A stretch of 64,000 bases of DNA from Burkholderiaceae bacterium (GTDB taxonomy: Bacteria; Pseudomonadota; Gammaproteobacteria; Burkholderiales; Burkholderiaceae_C). Every line of letters begins with the position of its first letter. Within the stretch, counting starts at the first letter, position 1. The stretch lies in assembly GCA_030695205.1 (NCBI GenBank), contig JAUYTN010000061.1:62001-126000 (forward strand), in the 5' to 3' direction. This document shows positions 1 through 8,049 of this stretch, piece after piece. The translations under genes were made by a program, and so were the position numbers. The notes below the pieces were generated by a model, which saw only the letters and a program-made list of their open reading frames with translations, searched no databases and was not told where the DNA came from.

Positions 1-393
1 GCCGGTTTGCAGGTCCAGCCGACCTTCGCTGCCAATGGCCGCGTTGGTGGCCAGCGGGCCGGAGCGCGCAGACTGGGCCTGGGCCAGGTTGTTCACCCGC
101 ACAGAAAATGAGGTGGCCAATGCGCCCTCGGTGACGCTGCCTGTCACGGCCGATGTGTTGTTGCTTGTGAATGTTTTGCTGTTCCACGTGCTGGGGTTCA
201 TCAGCGCGGTGGCGGCATCCTGCAGCGTGGCCATTTCGGATTTGAGTCGACCGTAGGCGGAGAGTTTGGTCTGCAGACTGGATGCCTTGGTCTGCAACTG
301 GGTAATGGGCTGTCGTTCCAGCGCCACCAGCTGAGAGACGATGGTACGCACATCCAATCCGCTGCCGACTCCGGGGGTTGAAATGGTGGCCAT
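1..393 (-). CDS. fliD: Flagellar hook-associated protein 2 (filament cap), 5' part only
   Basis: Only the first 131 codons lie in the window; the gene runs off the left edge. The translation starts MATISTPGVGSGLDVRTIV and continues with a QLVALERQPI segment. This is the typical FliD N-terminus, which contacts the hook-filament junction and begins the coiled coil. FliD caps the growing filament outside the cell and guides flagellin folding. It lies just downstream of the flagellin gene on the same strand, behind the flagellin terminator, so it probably has its own promoter in the short gap. The family assignment is good; nothing can be said about the cap domains outside the window. Confidence 0.9.
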   Translation of the reverse strand, partial: MATISTPGVGSGLDVRTIVSQLVALERQPITQLQTKASSLQTKLSAYGRLKSEMATLQDAATALMNPSTWNSKTFTSNNTSAVTGSVTEGALATSFSVRVNNLAQAQSARSGPLATNAAIGSEGRLDLQTG

Positions 394-455
394 GGTTCGT
401 CCTTTCGTGTCTCTGGTGGCAAGTGGTTGGCTCAGCCATTAAAGCGCGCCAAAAC

Positions 456-487
456 CAAAAAAGCCAGACCCTTTGGCAAGGGGCTGG
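456..487 (-). terminator. Intrinsic terminator of the flagellin gene
   Basis: Reading leftward, an imperfect stem built on GCCAG...CTGGC with further pairing inside is followed directly by TTTTTT. It begins about 24 bases after the fliC stop and separates fliC from fliD. High flagellin expression normally needs such a stop. Confidence 0.8.
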
Positions 488-511
488 CCGGTGTAGCGGG
501 CTACAACCCGA

Positions 512-1363
512 TCAGCGCAGCAGTGCCAGCACACCCTGTGGCAGCTGGTTGGCCTGGGCAATCATGGCGGTACCGGCTTGCTGCAGGATCTGTGAACGGC
601 TCAGGTTCGCCGTCTCGGAAGCAAAGTCGGCATCCATGATTCGGCCACGGGCTGCGGCTTGGTTTTCGACGCTGATACGCAGGTTGGAAACTGTGTTCTC
701 AAAACGGCTTTGCACAGCACCCAGCGTGGCACGGCGGTCGTTCACTGCTGATATGGCCAAGTCAAGCGCAGCAATCTGGGCAGAGTTGTTCAGCGCAGTA
801 CCTGTGTCCAAGCCAGAGGCGGTGGTGCCGCTGATCACGTTGGTCAGTGCCGTAGCACCACTTAAGGTGATGCTGGACGATGCCACGGTGATTCGGTCGG
901 TCGTGCCCGAGTTGGCCCCCACTTGGAAGTTGTAGTCGGAGGATCCGTTCAGTACCGCTTGTCCGTTGAAGGTGGTCGCACTCATGGTGCGACCAATTTC
1001 TGCGCCGAGTTGCTGGTACTCGTTGTTCAGTTTGGCGATATCGCCGCTGGTATTTGTCGAGTTGACCGATTGAACAGCCAGCTCCCGCATGCGCTGCAGC
1101 ATGTCGTTCATGCTGGCCAAGCCACCTTCAGCCGTTTGCGCCAAAGAGATGCCGTCGTTGGCATTGCGGATGGCGACGTTCATGCCGCGCACCTGGGTAT
1201 TCATGCGGTCTGCAATGGCCAAGCCAGCAGCGTCGTCTTTGGAGCTGTTGATGCGCAATCCTGAGGACAAGCGAGCCATGGTGGTGGCCAGGCTGGTTGC
1301 GTTGTTGGATGCGTTGCGCTGAGCATTCAGGGACAGCGCGTTGGTGTTGATGCTCATGGACAT
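512..1363 (-). CDS. fliC: Flagellin
   Basis: The protein is the flagellar filament subunit, 283 residues. The start ATG (1363) is preceded by AGGAG at good spacing; the upstream in-frame extension has no support. The N-terminus MSMSINTNALSLNAQRN and the block with SSGLRINSSKDDAAGLAIAD form the conserved D0/D1 helices. The C-terminus (ENQAAARGRIMDADFA, then the ILQQAGTAMIAQANQ region) pairs with them. Only about 70-100 residues separate the two conserved ends. The surface domains D2/D3 of longer flagellins are therefore reduced or missing, giving a near-minimal flagellin. A sigma-28-like promoter lies upstream and a strong terminator downstream. Confidence 0.96.
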   Translation of the reverse strand: MSMSINTNALSLNAQRNASNNATSLATTMARLSSGLRINSSKDDAAGLAIADRMNTQVRGMNVAIRNANDGISLAQTAEGGLASMNDMLQRMRELAVQSVNSTNTSGDIAKLNNEYQQLGAEIGRTMSATTFNGQAVLNGSSDYNFQVGANSGTTDRITVASSSITLSGATALTNVISGTTASGLDTGTALNNSAQIAALDLAISAVNDRRATLGAVQSRFENTVSNLRISVENQAAARGRIMDADFASETANLSRSQILQQAGTAMIAQANQLPQGVLALLR

Positions 1364-1701
1364 GGTGTACTCCTGGTAGGGACATTGTTCGCCGGGTCGG
1401 CGTGACGGGTATCGGCTGCAGCCCAGTCGCAGCGGCGGAAAAACCACCAACTCTTCTGTGCAATGGCTGTGCTGAATGCCTGTGTTGGTTTTTTCGGTCC
1501 CGCCAGAGTGAACTTAAGCTGTATTTGCGGGGATCCTGACCCACAAGTGTGCGTGTGTCGTGGGCAAGCAGTCTTGAAAAATGGGGCTGTGGCGCAGGGA
1601 TTTTCGAGCGATCACTGCCTACACCTTCCACTATCATGTGCCGCAATGGGCTCCCTCCGTGGTGCTGGAGGCTCCTGTATCTATCAAGACCTGGACGGGC
1701 T
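1364..1701. other. Intergenic region between fliC and motA
   Basis: This 338-base divergent gap holds the sigma-28-like fliC promoter (1491-1517) and a flagellin leader of roughly 120 bases. I see no convincing sigma-28 site in front of motA on the other strand and no RNA gene. Several short open frames cross the region but none has ribosome-binding or family support. Confidence 0.6.
1491..1517 (-). promoter_or_regulatory. Sigma-28 (FliA) promoter of fliC
   Basis: Read leftward, TTAAGTTC is followed after 11 bases by ACCGAAAA. The class-3 flagellar consensus is TAAAGTTT, 11 bases, GCCGATAA, so each half matches at 6 of 8 positions with exact spacing. The site lies about 130 bases upstream of the flagellin start. 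The fliA gene itself is in this window. Confidence 0.7.
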
Positions 1702-2559
1702 ATGTTTGTTTTTATCGGCTGGGGCGTGGTGCTTGTCTGCGTGTTCGGTGTGTACATCGCCCACGGCGGCAACATCCAGGTGGTGCTGAAGGCCTTGCCC
1801 TTCGAAATGATTGCGATCGGGGGGGCAACCCTGGGTGCTTTCGTGGCCACCAACAAAAAGACCACCATGAAGACGGCCATGCGTGGGCTGGCTGGTTGCT
1901 TCAAAGGCAGCAAGTACACCAAGGAGCGCTACATGGAGCTGCTGGCGCTGCTGTTCGATATTCTGCAAAAAGCCAGAAAAGAGGGGCTCATGGCCATTGA
2001 GAAGGATGTGGAAGACCCGCACTCTTCGCCGATTTTTCAGAAATACCCCAACGTGGGCAACGATCACCATGTGACCGAGTTCATCACCGACTACCTGCGG
2101 CTGATGGTGTCGGGCAACCTCAATGCCCATGAGATTGAGTCCATCATGGACACTGAAATTGAAACCCACCACCAGGAGGAGCATGCGGGTGTGGCAGCGG
2201 TCAACCGCATTGCCGGGGGGTTGCCTGCGTTCGGTATCGTGGCAGCGGTACTTGGGGTGGTGAACACCATGGGCTCTGTAGGCCAGCCGCCAGCGGTGTT
2301 AGGCGGCATGATCGGGTCTGCGCTGGTGGGGACGTTTTTGGGTATTTTGCTGGCCTACGCGTTTGCCGAGCCGCTGGCTGGCCTGATGGAGCAAAAAATG
2401 GACGAGGCGGGCAAAGAGCTGCAATGCATCAAGACCACCCTGCTGGCCAGCATGCAAGGGTATGCGCCCATGACGGCCATCGAGTTCGGTCGCAAAGTGC
2501 TCTACTCCACCGAGCGCCCCACGTTTGGCGAGTTGGAAGCCCATGTGAAGAAGAAATAA
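1702..2559 (+). CDS. motA: Flagellar motor stator protein MotA
   Basis: This inner-membrane stator subunit, with MotB, forms the proton channel that drives the flagellar rotor. It has 285 residues, the usual length. The start at 1702 gives MFVFIGWGVVLVCVFG, a first membrane segment. A longer in-frame extension upstream has no similarity to the family. Membrane helices are seen near residues 3-20 and 30-50, with a second pair at about 170-220 (GGLPAFGIVAAVLGVVNTMG; GSALVGTFLGILLAYAF). The cytoplasmic loop between them carries the torque-generating charged residues. motB follows after 39 bases on the same strand. Confidence 0.95.
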   Translation: MFVFIGWGVVLVCVFGVYIAHGGNIQVVLKALPFEMIAIGGATLGAFVATNKKTTMKTAMRGLAGCFKGSKYTKERYMELLALLFDILQKARKEGLMAIEKDVEDPHSSPIFQKYPNVGNDHHVTEFITDYLRLMVSGNLNAHEIESIMDTEIETHHQEEHAGVAAVNRIAGGLPAFGIVAAVLGVVNTMGSVGQPPAVLGGMIGSALVGTFLGILLAYAFAEPLAGLMEQKMDEAGKELQCIKTTLLASMQGYAPMTAIEFGRKVLYSTERPTFGELEAHVKKK

Positions 2560-2598
2560 TGTCCCAACTTCATCCGCAACCCGAACCAATGATGTGCC

Positions 2599-3510
2599 AT
2601 GGCTGGTGACGCCAAACGGCTGCAGCCGATCATCATCAAGCGCATCAAAAAAGGTGGCCATTCCGCCCATGGGGGCGCCTGGAAAATTGCTTACGCTGAC
2701 TTCGTGACGGCCATGATGGCGTTTTTTTTGCTGATGTGGCTGCTGGGCTCCACCTCCGAAGGCGACAAAAAAGGCATTGCCGACTATTTTTCTGCTCCCC
2801 TGAAGGTGGCGCTGATCGGTGGGCCGGGCTCCGGCGGCAGCAACTCCATTTTGACGGGTGGAGGGCGCGACCTCAGTGCAGCTGATGGGCAAGTGGATGG
2901 TGGTGATGCCGAGCGCACCGAGAAGCTGCGGGGAGCGCAAACGGCACAAGTCCGCTTCAAGGAACAAGAGGCGCAGCGCATGGAAAAATTGCGCGACAAA
3001 ATCGTCAACGTCATCAGCAACAATCCTCGTTTGGCCGCTTATGCCGACCAGATCCGGATTGAGAAGTCACCGGATGGCTTGCACATTCAGATCGTTGATG
3101 CCCAGAACCGCCCCATGTTTGACAGTGGGGCCGCCATGGTCAAGCCCTACATGCGCGACATCTTGCGGGAAATAGGCGGCGCCCTGTCCGATGTGGACAA
3201 CCGAATTTCTCTCGCGGGCCATACCGACGCAACGCCTTTTGGCAGCGGGCTGACGGGTTACAGCAACTGGGAGCTGTCGGCGGACCGGGCCAATGCCGCG
3301 CGGCGCGAGTTGGTGGCGGCCGGAATGCCGGACGGTAAACTCATCCGTGTTGAAGGGCTGGCGGCCAGCCAGCCGCTGGAGCCTGACGCACCGCTGGATC
3401 AGATCAACCGGCGCATCAGCATCGTGATCATGACCAAAGAAGCTGAAGACCGTGCCAACCGCACCTACCGGCCACCGGTGCCAGAGCCAGCGGGAGTTGC
3501 AGCGCCCTAA
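2599..3510 (+). CDS. motB: Flagellar motor stator protein MotB
   Basis: This stator subunit anchors MotA to peptidoglycan. The single N-terminal membrane helix reads IAYADFVTAMMAFFLLMW; Asp34 in ADF is the expected proton-binding residue. The plug and linker follow. The C-terminal OmpA-like domain (about residues 150-290) contains LAGHTDATPF and the NRRISIVIM block used for peptidoglycan binding. Length 303. The ribosome-binding site is weak, and translational coupling to motA is likely. Confidence 0.95.
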   Translation: MAGDAKRLQPIIIKRIKKGGHSAHGGAWKIAYADFVTAMMAFFLLMWLLGSTSEGDKKGIADYFSAPLKVALIGGPGSGGSNSILTGGGRDLSAADGQVDGGDAERTEKLRGAQTAQVRFKEQEAQRMEKLRDKIVNVISNNPRLAAYADQIRIEKSPDGLHIQIVDAQNRPMFDSGAAMVKPYMRDILREIGGALSDVDNRISLAGHTDATPFGSGLTGYSNWELSADRANAARRELVAAGMPDGKLIRVEGLAASQPLEPDAPLDQINRRISIVIMTKEAEDRANRTYRPPVPEPAGVAAP

Positions 3511-3624
3511 AAAATGCAATGCCCACTGTAAATGCATTGAATCCGTTATTTAATCAGTTCCAACGGCAGGCAGGCAACCGCTCCCGCCTCCCATGTCCGA
3601 CACCACACGCCCACGGGGTACCCT

Positions 3625-4011
3625 ATGTCGAAAGACCTCCGTTTTTTGATCGTTGATGATTTTTCTACCATGCGCCGTATCGTGCGCGGCCTGCTCAAGG
3701 AAATTGGGTATGTCGATGCCGACGAGGCGGAAGACGGTGTAGCAGCCCTGCACAAGCTGCGCAATGGCCGATTCAACTTTGTGGTCAGCGACATCAATAT
3801 GCCCAACATGAACGGGTTTCAGCTGCTCAAGGAAATCAAGTCCGACGACAAGCTCAAGCACCTGCCGGTGCTCATGGTCACGGCAGAAGCCCGCAAAGAG
3901 GACATCGTGCTGGCTGCCCAGAGTGGGGCGGCCGGGTACATCGTCAAGCCGTTCACCAAGGCCACGCTAGAAGACAAGCTCACCCACGTGATTCAGAAGC
4001 TCGGTCTCTGA
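3625..4011 (+). CDS. cheY: Chemotaxis response regulator CheY
   Basis: This single-domain receiver of 128 residues, when phosphorylated by CheA, binds FliM and switches flagellar rotation. All functional residues are present: Asp11/Asp12, phospho-acceptor Asp56 (VVSDINMP), Thr86 and Lys108 (YIVKPF). cheZ begins 11 bases after its stop, as in many proteobacteria. The 114-base gap after motB contains no recognisable sigma-28 site. Confidence 0.96.
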   Translation: MSKDLRFLIVDDFSTMRRIVRGLLKEIGYVDADEAEDGVAALHKLRNGRFNFVVSDINMPNMNGFQLLKEIKSDDKLKHLPVLMVTAEARKEDIVLAAQSGAAGYIVKPFTKATLEDKLTHVIQKLGL

Positions 4012-4022
4012 GGGAGCCACGC

Positions 4023-4676
4023 ATGGAGCAGCAGACCGCTACCCAATCCCTTGCGGAGGTGGGCCCTGGGGACGACCGAACGGGCGAAATGTTCCACCGG
4101 GTTGGCTTGATCACTCGGCAGTTGCACGACGCGCTGCAGGAGTTGGGCTTTGCCGACAAGCTGAAAAACGCAGCGGGCGAGCTCCCGGATGCGCAAAGCC
4201 GCCTGTCCTACATCGCCCGGCTGACCGGTGAGGCCGCTGAAAAAGTACTCAACAGCGTGGATGAGGCCAAGGCCAAACAGGACAAAATTGTTCAAACCGC
4301 CAGGCTTTTGGAATCCCTGTTCCCGGCCAAGCCGGCCTTGGCCGCGCAGTTGCAGGTCATTCGAGAGTGTGGAGAGCAAACTGACCAAGACTTGACCGAC
4401 ATCATGATGGCCCAGGACTTTCACGACCTGACCGGTCAGGTGATCTCCCGCGTGGTCAAGCTGGCGGCCTCGATCGAAGAGCAGTTGCTGCAACTGCTGG
4501 TGGATGTGGCACCGCCGTCGGCGATGGCCAAGCCTATCGTGTCCACCGAAGCGGTATTCCCCGCGGCAGAGTCCAGTCCCCAACTGGAGGGGCCAGTGGT
4601 GGTGTCCGAGGGTCGGGACGACGTGGCCACCAGCCAGCAAGACGTGGACGATTTGCTGGCCAGCCTCGGTTTTTGA
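4023..4676 (+). CDS. cheZ: Protein phosphatase CheZ
   Basis: CheZ dephosphorylates CheY-P and so resets the motor signal. The 217-residue protein has the long helical hairpin with the active-site region DIMMAQDFHDLTGQVI (about residues 121-140), including the conserved Asp-Phe-x-Asp-Leu-Thr-Gly. It ends in VDDLLASLGF, the helix that docks on CheY. The start ATG follows GGGAG at proper distance. It is paired with cheY just upstream. Confidence 0.95.
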   Translation: MEQQTATQSLAEVGPGDDRTGEMFHRVGLITRQLHDALQELGFADKLKNAAGELPDAQSRLSYIARLTGEAAEKVLNSVDEAKAKQDKIVQTARLLESLFPAKPALAAQLQVIRECGEQTDQDLTDIMMAQDFHDLTGQVISRVVKLAASIEEQLLQLLVDVAPPSAMAKPIVSTEAVFPAAESSPQLEGPVVVSEGRDDVATSQQDVDDLLASLGF

Positions 4677-4792
4677 CGGCGCCAGCCGCAGAGGTGCCAT
4701 CCGCAGATGTGGCCTGCAAAGCAGGGCTTCTTCGCGCTTTAGAAATCCGCCCCTGACCAGACAATGCAGCGAACACCTTTGTTTGCTGCCCC

Positions 4793-5959
4793 ATGTCCGA
4801 CTCCAGCCAAGACAAGAACTTACCAGCCACCGAACGACGGCTTGACCAGGCCAAGAAAGATGGCCAGATGGCGCGTTCGCGCGACCTGGCCAATCTGTCG
4901 GTGTTGGGTGGGGGGGCTGCGATGCTGATTGCCTTTTGGCCAGCTGCGATGGGCTACTTGCGCGATTCCATGCGCTACCAATTGCGCTTTGACCATGAGT
5001 TGCTGCAAAAAGGCGATCTGTTGCAGGTCCAATTGGCTTCGTCAGTTGGGTCTGCCCTGGTGGTGTACCTGCCGCTGGGGTTGGCGGTGTTGCTGGCCAC
5101 GGTGATGGCCAGTATTGCGGTGGGCGGGTGGTCGGTCAGTCTCAAGCCGCTGGTCCCCGATTTGAACAAAATCAGCCCACTCACGGGTTTCTCTCGCATT
5201 TTTTCCAAGCAACAGTTCTTTGAGGTGCTCAAGCTGGTGGCACTGACGTCGGTGATCGTGACTGTGGCCTGGGTTTTTATCTCTACCCATCTGGTGGAGT
5301 TCTCCACCTTGCTGTTGCGCCCTCTGGATTCGGCCTTGTCGCAGCTGGGCAGCTGGCTGGTGATGGGCACGGGTGCGCTCTTGGTGGTGGTCGCTGTGGT
5401 GGCGGGTGCGGATGTGCCTTTGTCCATCATGCTGCACAAGCACCGCTTGCGGATGTCCCATCAGGAGGTCAAGCAGGAGCACAAGGAGACCGAGGGCAAC
5501 CCGCAACTCAAAGGTCGCATGCGGGCACTGCAGCGTGAAGTGGCGCAGCGCAACAGCGTCGCAGCGGTGCCCCAGGCGGACCTGGTGGTGATGAACCCCA
5601 CCCACTATGCGGTGGCCATTCGCTACGACGAGGCCACCATGGCAGCCCCACGGGTCATTGCCAAAGGGGCAGACCTGGTAGCCATGCGAATTCGCGACGT
5701 AGCCAAAGGCTGCAGCGTGCCGGTGCTGCAGTCGCCCATGCTGGCGCGCGCGCTGTACGCACACGCCGAGATTGGCAGCGAGATCCCACCCGGCCTTTAC
5801 AACGCGGTGGCCCAGGTGCTGGCCTATGTGTACCAGATGAAAGCGGCTCTGCGGGGCCAAGGGCCCATGCCTCAGAGCCAGCCCGTGCCCGAGGTGCCCC
5901 CCGAGCTGGATCCGCACCATGTGCGTGAACGTGCAGCCGCCCAGGAGAAAACCGCATGA
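4793..5959 (+). CDS. flhB: Flagellar type III export protein FlhB
   Basis: FlhB is a membrane component of the flagellar export gate that controls the switch from hook to filament substrates. The 388-residue protein has four hydrophobic segments in the N-terminal half and a cytoplasmic C-terminal domain. The self-cleavage motif Asn-Pro-Thr-His lies at about residue 268 (VVMNPTHYAVA), so autocleavage should occur. The tail after about residue 350 is proline-rich. The stop overlaps the flhA start (ATGA), indicating translational coupling. Confidence 0.96.
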   Translation: MSDSSQDKNLPATERRLDQAKKDGQMARSRDLANLSVLGGGAAMLIAFWPAAMGYLRDSMRYQLRFDHELLQKGDLLQVQLASSVGSALVVYLPLGLAVLLATVMASIAVGGWSVSLKPLVPDLNKISPLTGFSRIFSKQQFFEVLKLVALTSVIVTVAWVFISTHLVEFSTLLLRPLDSALSQLGSWLVMGTGALLVVVAVVAGADVPLSIMLHKHRLRMSHQEVKQEHKETEGNPQLKGRMRALQREVAQRNSVAAVPQADLVVMNPTHYAVAIRYDEATMAAPRVIAKGADLVAMRIRDVAKGCSVPVLQSPMLARALYAHAEIGSEIPPGLYNAVAQVLAYVYQMKAALRGQGPMPQSQPVPEVPPELDPHHVRERAAAQEKTA

Positions 5960-8049
5960 ACTACGCTTCCATGACGCCCTCGCAGTGGCTCAAGGGTGGG
6001 GCTGGCATTCTCAGTGGGTTGACCGCGCCTGTGCTGGTGGTGGCGGTGTTGGCACTTATGGTGCTGCCCATGCCGCCCTGGATGTTGGACATCTTTTTTT
6101 CGCTCAACATTGCGCTGGCGGTGGTGGTGATGATGGTGGCGGCCTACATGCGCCGCCCTCTGGACTTTTCGGTGTTCCCGACAGTGCTGCTGCTGACAAC
6201 CCTGTTGCGCCTGTCGCTCAACGTGGCTTCGACCCGGGTGGTGCTGATGGATGGTCACACCGGGCCAGGTGCGGCGGGTGCGGTGATCGAGGCGTTTGGC
6301 CACTTTCTGATCGGGGGCAACTTTGCCGTGGGTCTGATCGTGTTTTTGATCCTGGTGGTGATCAACTTCATTGTGGTTACCAAGGGTTCCGAGCGGATCG
6401 CCGAGGTGTCTGCCCGCTTCACCCTGGACGCAATGCCGGGCAAGCAAATGGCCATCGACGCAGACCTCAATGCCGGATTGATCGATGAAAAAGAAGCCAA
6501 GCGCCGCCGCGTGGAAGTCAGTGATGAAGCGGGCTTTTTTGGCTCCATGGACGGTGCGGCCAAGTTCGTGCGGGGCGATGCAATTGCAGGCATTCTGATT
6601 CTGATCATCAATATCGTAGGTGGATTGGCCGTGGGCATGATCCAGCACGGACTGGGTGCCAACGAAGCAGCCAACTCCTACATCCTGCTTGCGGTCGGTG
6701 ATGCACTGGTGGCCCAGATTCCGGGGCTGCTGATTTCTGTGGCCGCGGCCATGGTGGTGTCCCGGGTGGGCAAAGACCAGGACATGGGCCGCCAGATTGG
6801 CGAGCAGATTTTCAGCTCGCCCCGGGTACTGGGCATCACCGCGGGGGTCATGACGCTGCTGGGGGTAATCCCAGGCATGCCTCATTGGGTGTTCCTGTCG
6901 TTTGGAGCTGTGCTGGCCGCCTTGGCCTGGTGGTTGGCCTACCTGGCTGCCAAACCCAAGCCCGTGGTGGAGGATGCCCCCCCCGAAGGTGCAGCCAACG
7001 ATGGCGAGGCCTCGTGGGACGACATGCAGCCCGTCGATCTGCTGGGCCTGGAGCTGGGCTACCGGCTGATTGCTCTGGTGGACAAAAACCGCCAGGGTGA
7101 CCTGCTCAGCCGCATCAAAGGGGTGCGCAAGAAGTTTGCCCAGGAGGTGGGCTTTTTGCCCCCGGCCGTCCATGTGCGCGACAACCTCGAACTCAAGCCC
7201 ACTGGCTACCGGATCACCTTGCGCGGCGTCGTGGTGGGCGAGGGAGAGGTATTTCCCAGCATGCACCTGGCCATCAACCCCGGCGGCATCAACACGCCTT
7301 TGATCGGCACTCCCACCACCGACCCTGCGTTTGGCCTGCCCGCCAACTGGATCGACGACAGACAAAAAGAGAGCGCACAAATAGCGGGCTTTACCGTGGT
7401 TGATTCAGAGACTGTGTTGGCCACACATTTGTCACACTTGATGCAACTTCACGCGGCCAAGCTGTTGAGCCGCACGGAGACCCAGGAGCTGGTCGAGCAT
7501 GTCGCCAAGCTGGCTCCCAAGCTGATTGAGGAAGTGGTGCCCAAAATGGTGTCGATTGCAACGTTCCAGAAAGTTCTCCAGCTGCTGCTGGACGAGTCGG
7601 TGAACATCCGCGACATGCGCACCATCATTGAGACGCTGGCAGAACATGCGGCGGCCGGTGTCACCGATGCCGGCGAGCTGGCCAAGCGTGTGCGGGTGTC
7701 CTTGTCTTCTGCCATCGTGCAGCAAATTTATGGTCCAGTGAAAGAGCTGGAGGTCATTGCCATTGATCCTGGCTTGGAGCGTTTGCTGGTGCAGGCACTG
7801 GGCGGTGCCAACGGCAATGCGCTCGACCCTGGCGTGGCCGACATGCTCACCCAATCGGCCGCGCAAGTGGCCAACAGCCAGGAAGAAAACGGTGTACCCG
7901 CCTGCCTGTTGGTGCCCGATGCCATCCGCAGCGCCATGGCACGCCTGTTGCGCCGCGCCGCGCCACGGTTGCAGGTGCTGGCCCACAGTGAAATTCCCGA
8001 TACCCATCTGATCCGAATCGGCCCGATTCTTGGAGGAGCCGCATCATGA
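5956..8049 (+). CDS. flhA: Flagellar type III export protein FlhA
   Basis: FlhA is the main export-gate protein, with an N-terminal membrane domain and a cytoplasmic ring that docks chaperone-substrate complexes. Length 697, as expected. Several hydrophobic helices occupy roughly residues 15-310. The conserved FHIPEP-type region is represented by LLRLSLNVASTRVVL. The C-terminal domain (about 360-697) contains the conserved substrate-docking segment. AGGAG precedes the ATG at good spacing. The gene overlaps both neighbours by 4 bases. Confidence 0.96.
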   Translation: MNYASMTPSQWLKGGAGILSGLTAPVLVVAVLALMVLPMPPWMLDIFFSLNIALAVVVMMVAAYMRRPLDFSVFPTVLLLTTLLRLSLNVASTRVVLMDGHTGPGAAGAVIEAFGHFLIGGNFAVGLIVFLILVVINFIVVTKGSERIAEVSARFTLDAMPGKQMAIDADLNAGLIDEKEAKRRRVEVSDEAGFFGSMDGAAKFVRGDAIAGILILIINIVGGLAVGMIQHGLGANEAANSYILLAVGDALVAQIPGLLISVAAAMVVSRVGKDQDMGRQIGEQIFSSPRVLGITAGVMTLLGVIPGMPHWVFLSFGAVLAALAWWLAYLAAKPKPVVEDAPPEGAANDGEASWDDMQPVDLLGLELGYRLIALVDKNRQGDLLSRIKGVRKKFAQEVGFLPPAVHVRDNLELKPTGYRITLRGVVVGEGEVFPSMHLAINPGGINTPLIGTPTTDPAFGLPANWIDDRQKESAQIAGFTVVDSETVLATHLSHLMQLHAAKLLSRTETQELVEHVAKLAPKLIEEVVPKMVSIATFQKVLQLLLDESVNIRDMRTIIETLAEHAAAGVTDAGELAKRVRVSLSSAIVQQIYGPVKELEVIAIDPGLERLLVQALGGANGNALDPGVADMLTQSAAQVANSQEENGVPACLLVPDAIRSAMARLLRRAAPRLQVLAHSEIPDTHLIRIGPILGGAAS

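Noticed and set aside
3511..3560. AATGCA...TGCATT hairpin after motB as a terminator
   Set aside because: The stem is only 6 bp and has no T-run; cheY follows closely.
5872..7380. Open frame of 502 codons on the minus strand
   Set aside because: Antisense to flhA; His/Gln-rich shadow frame with no ribosome-binding site.
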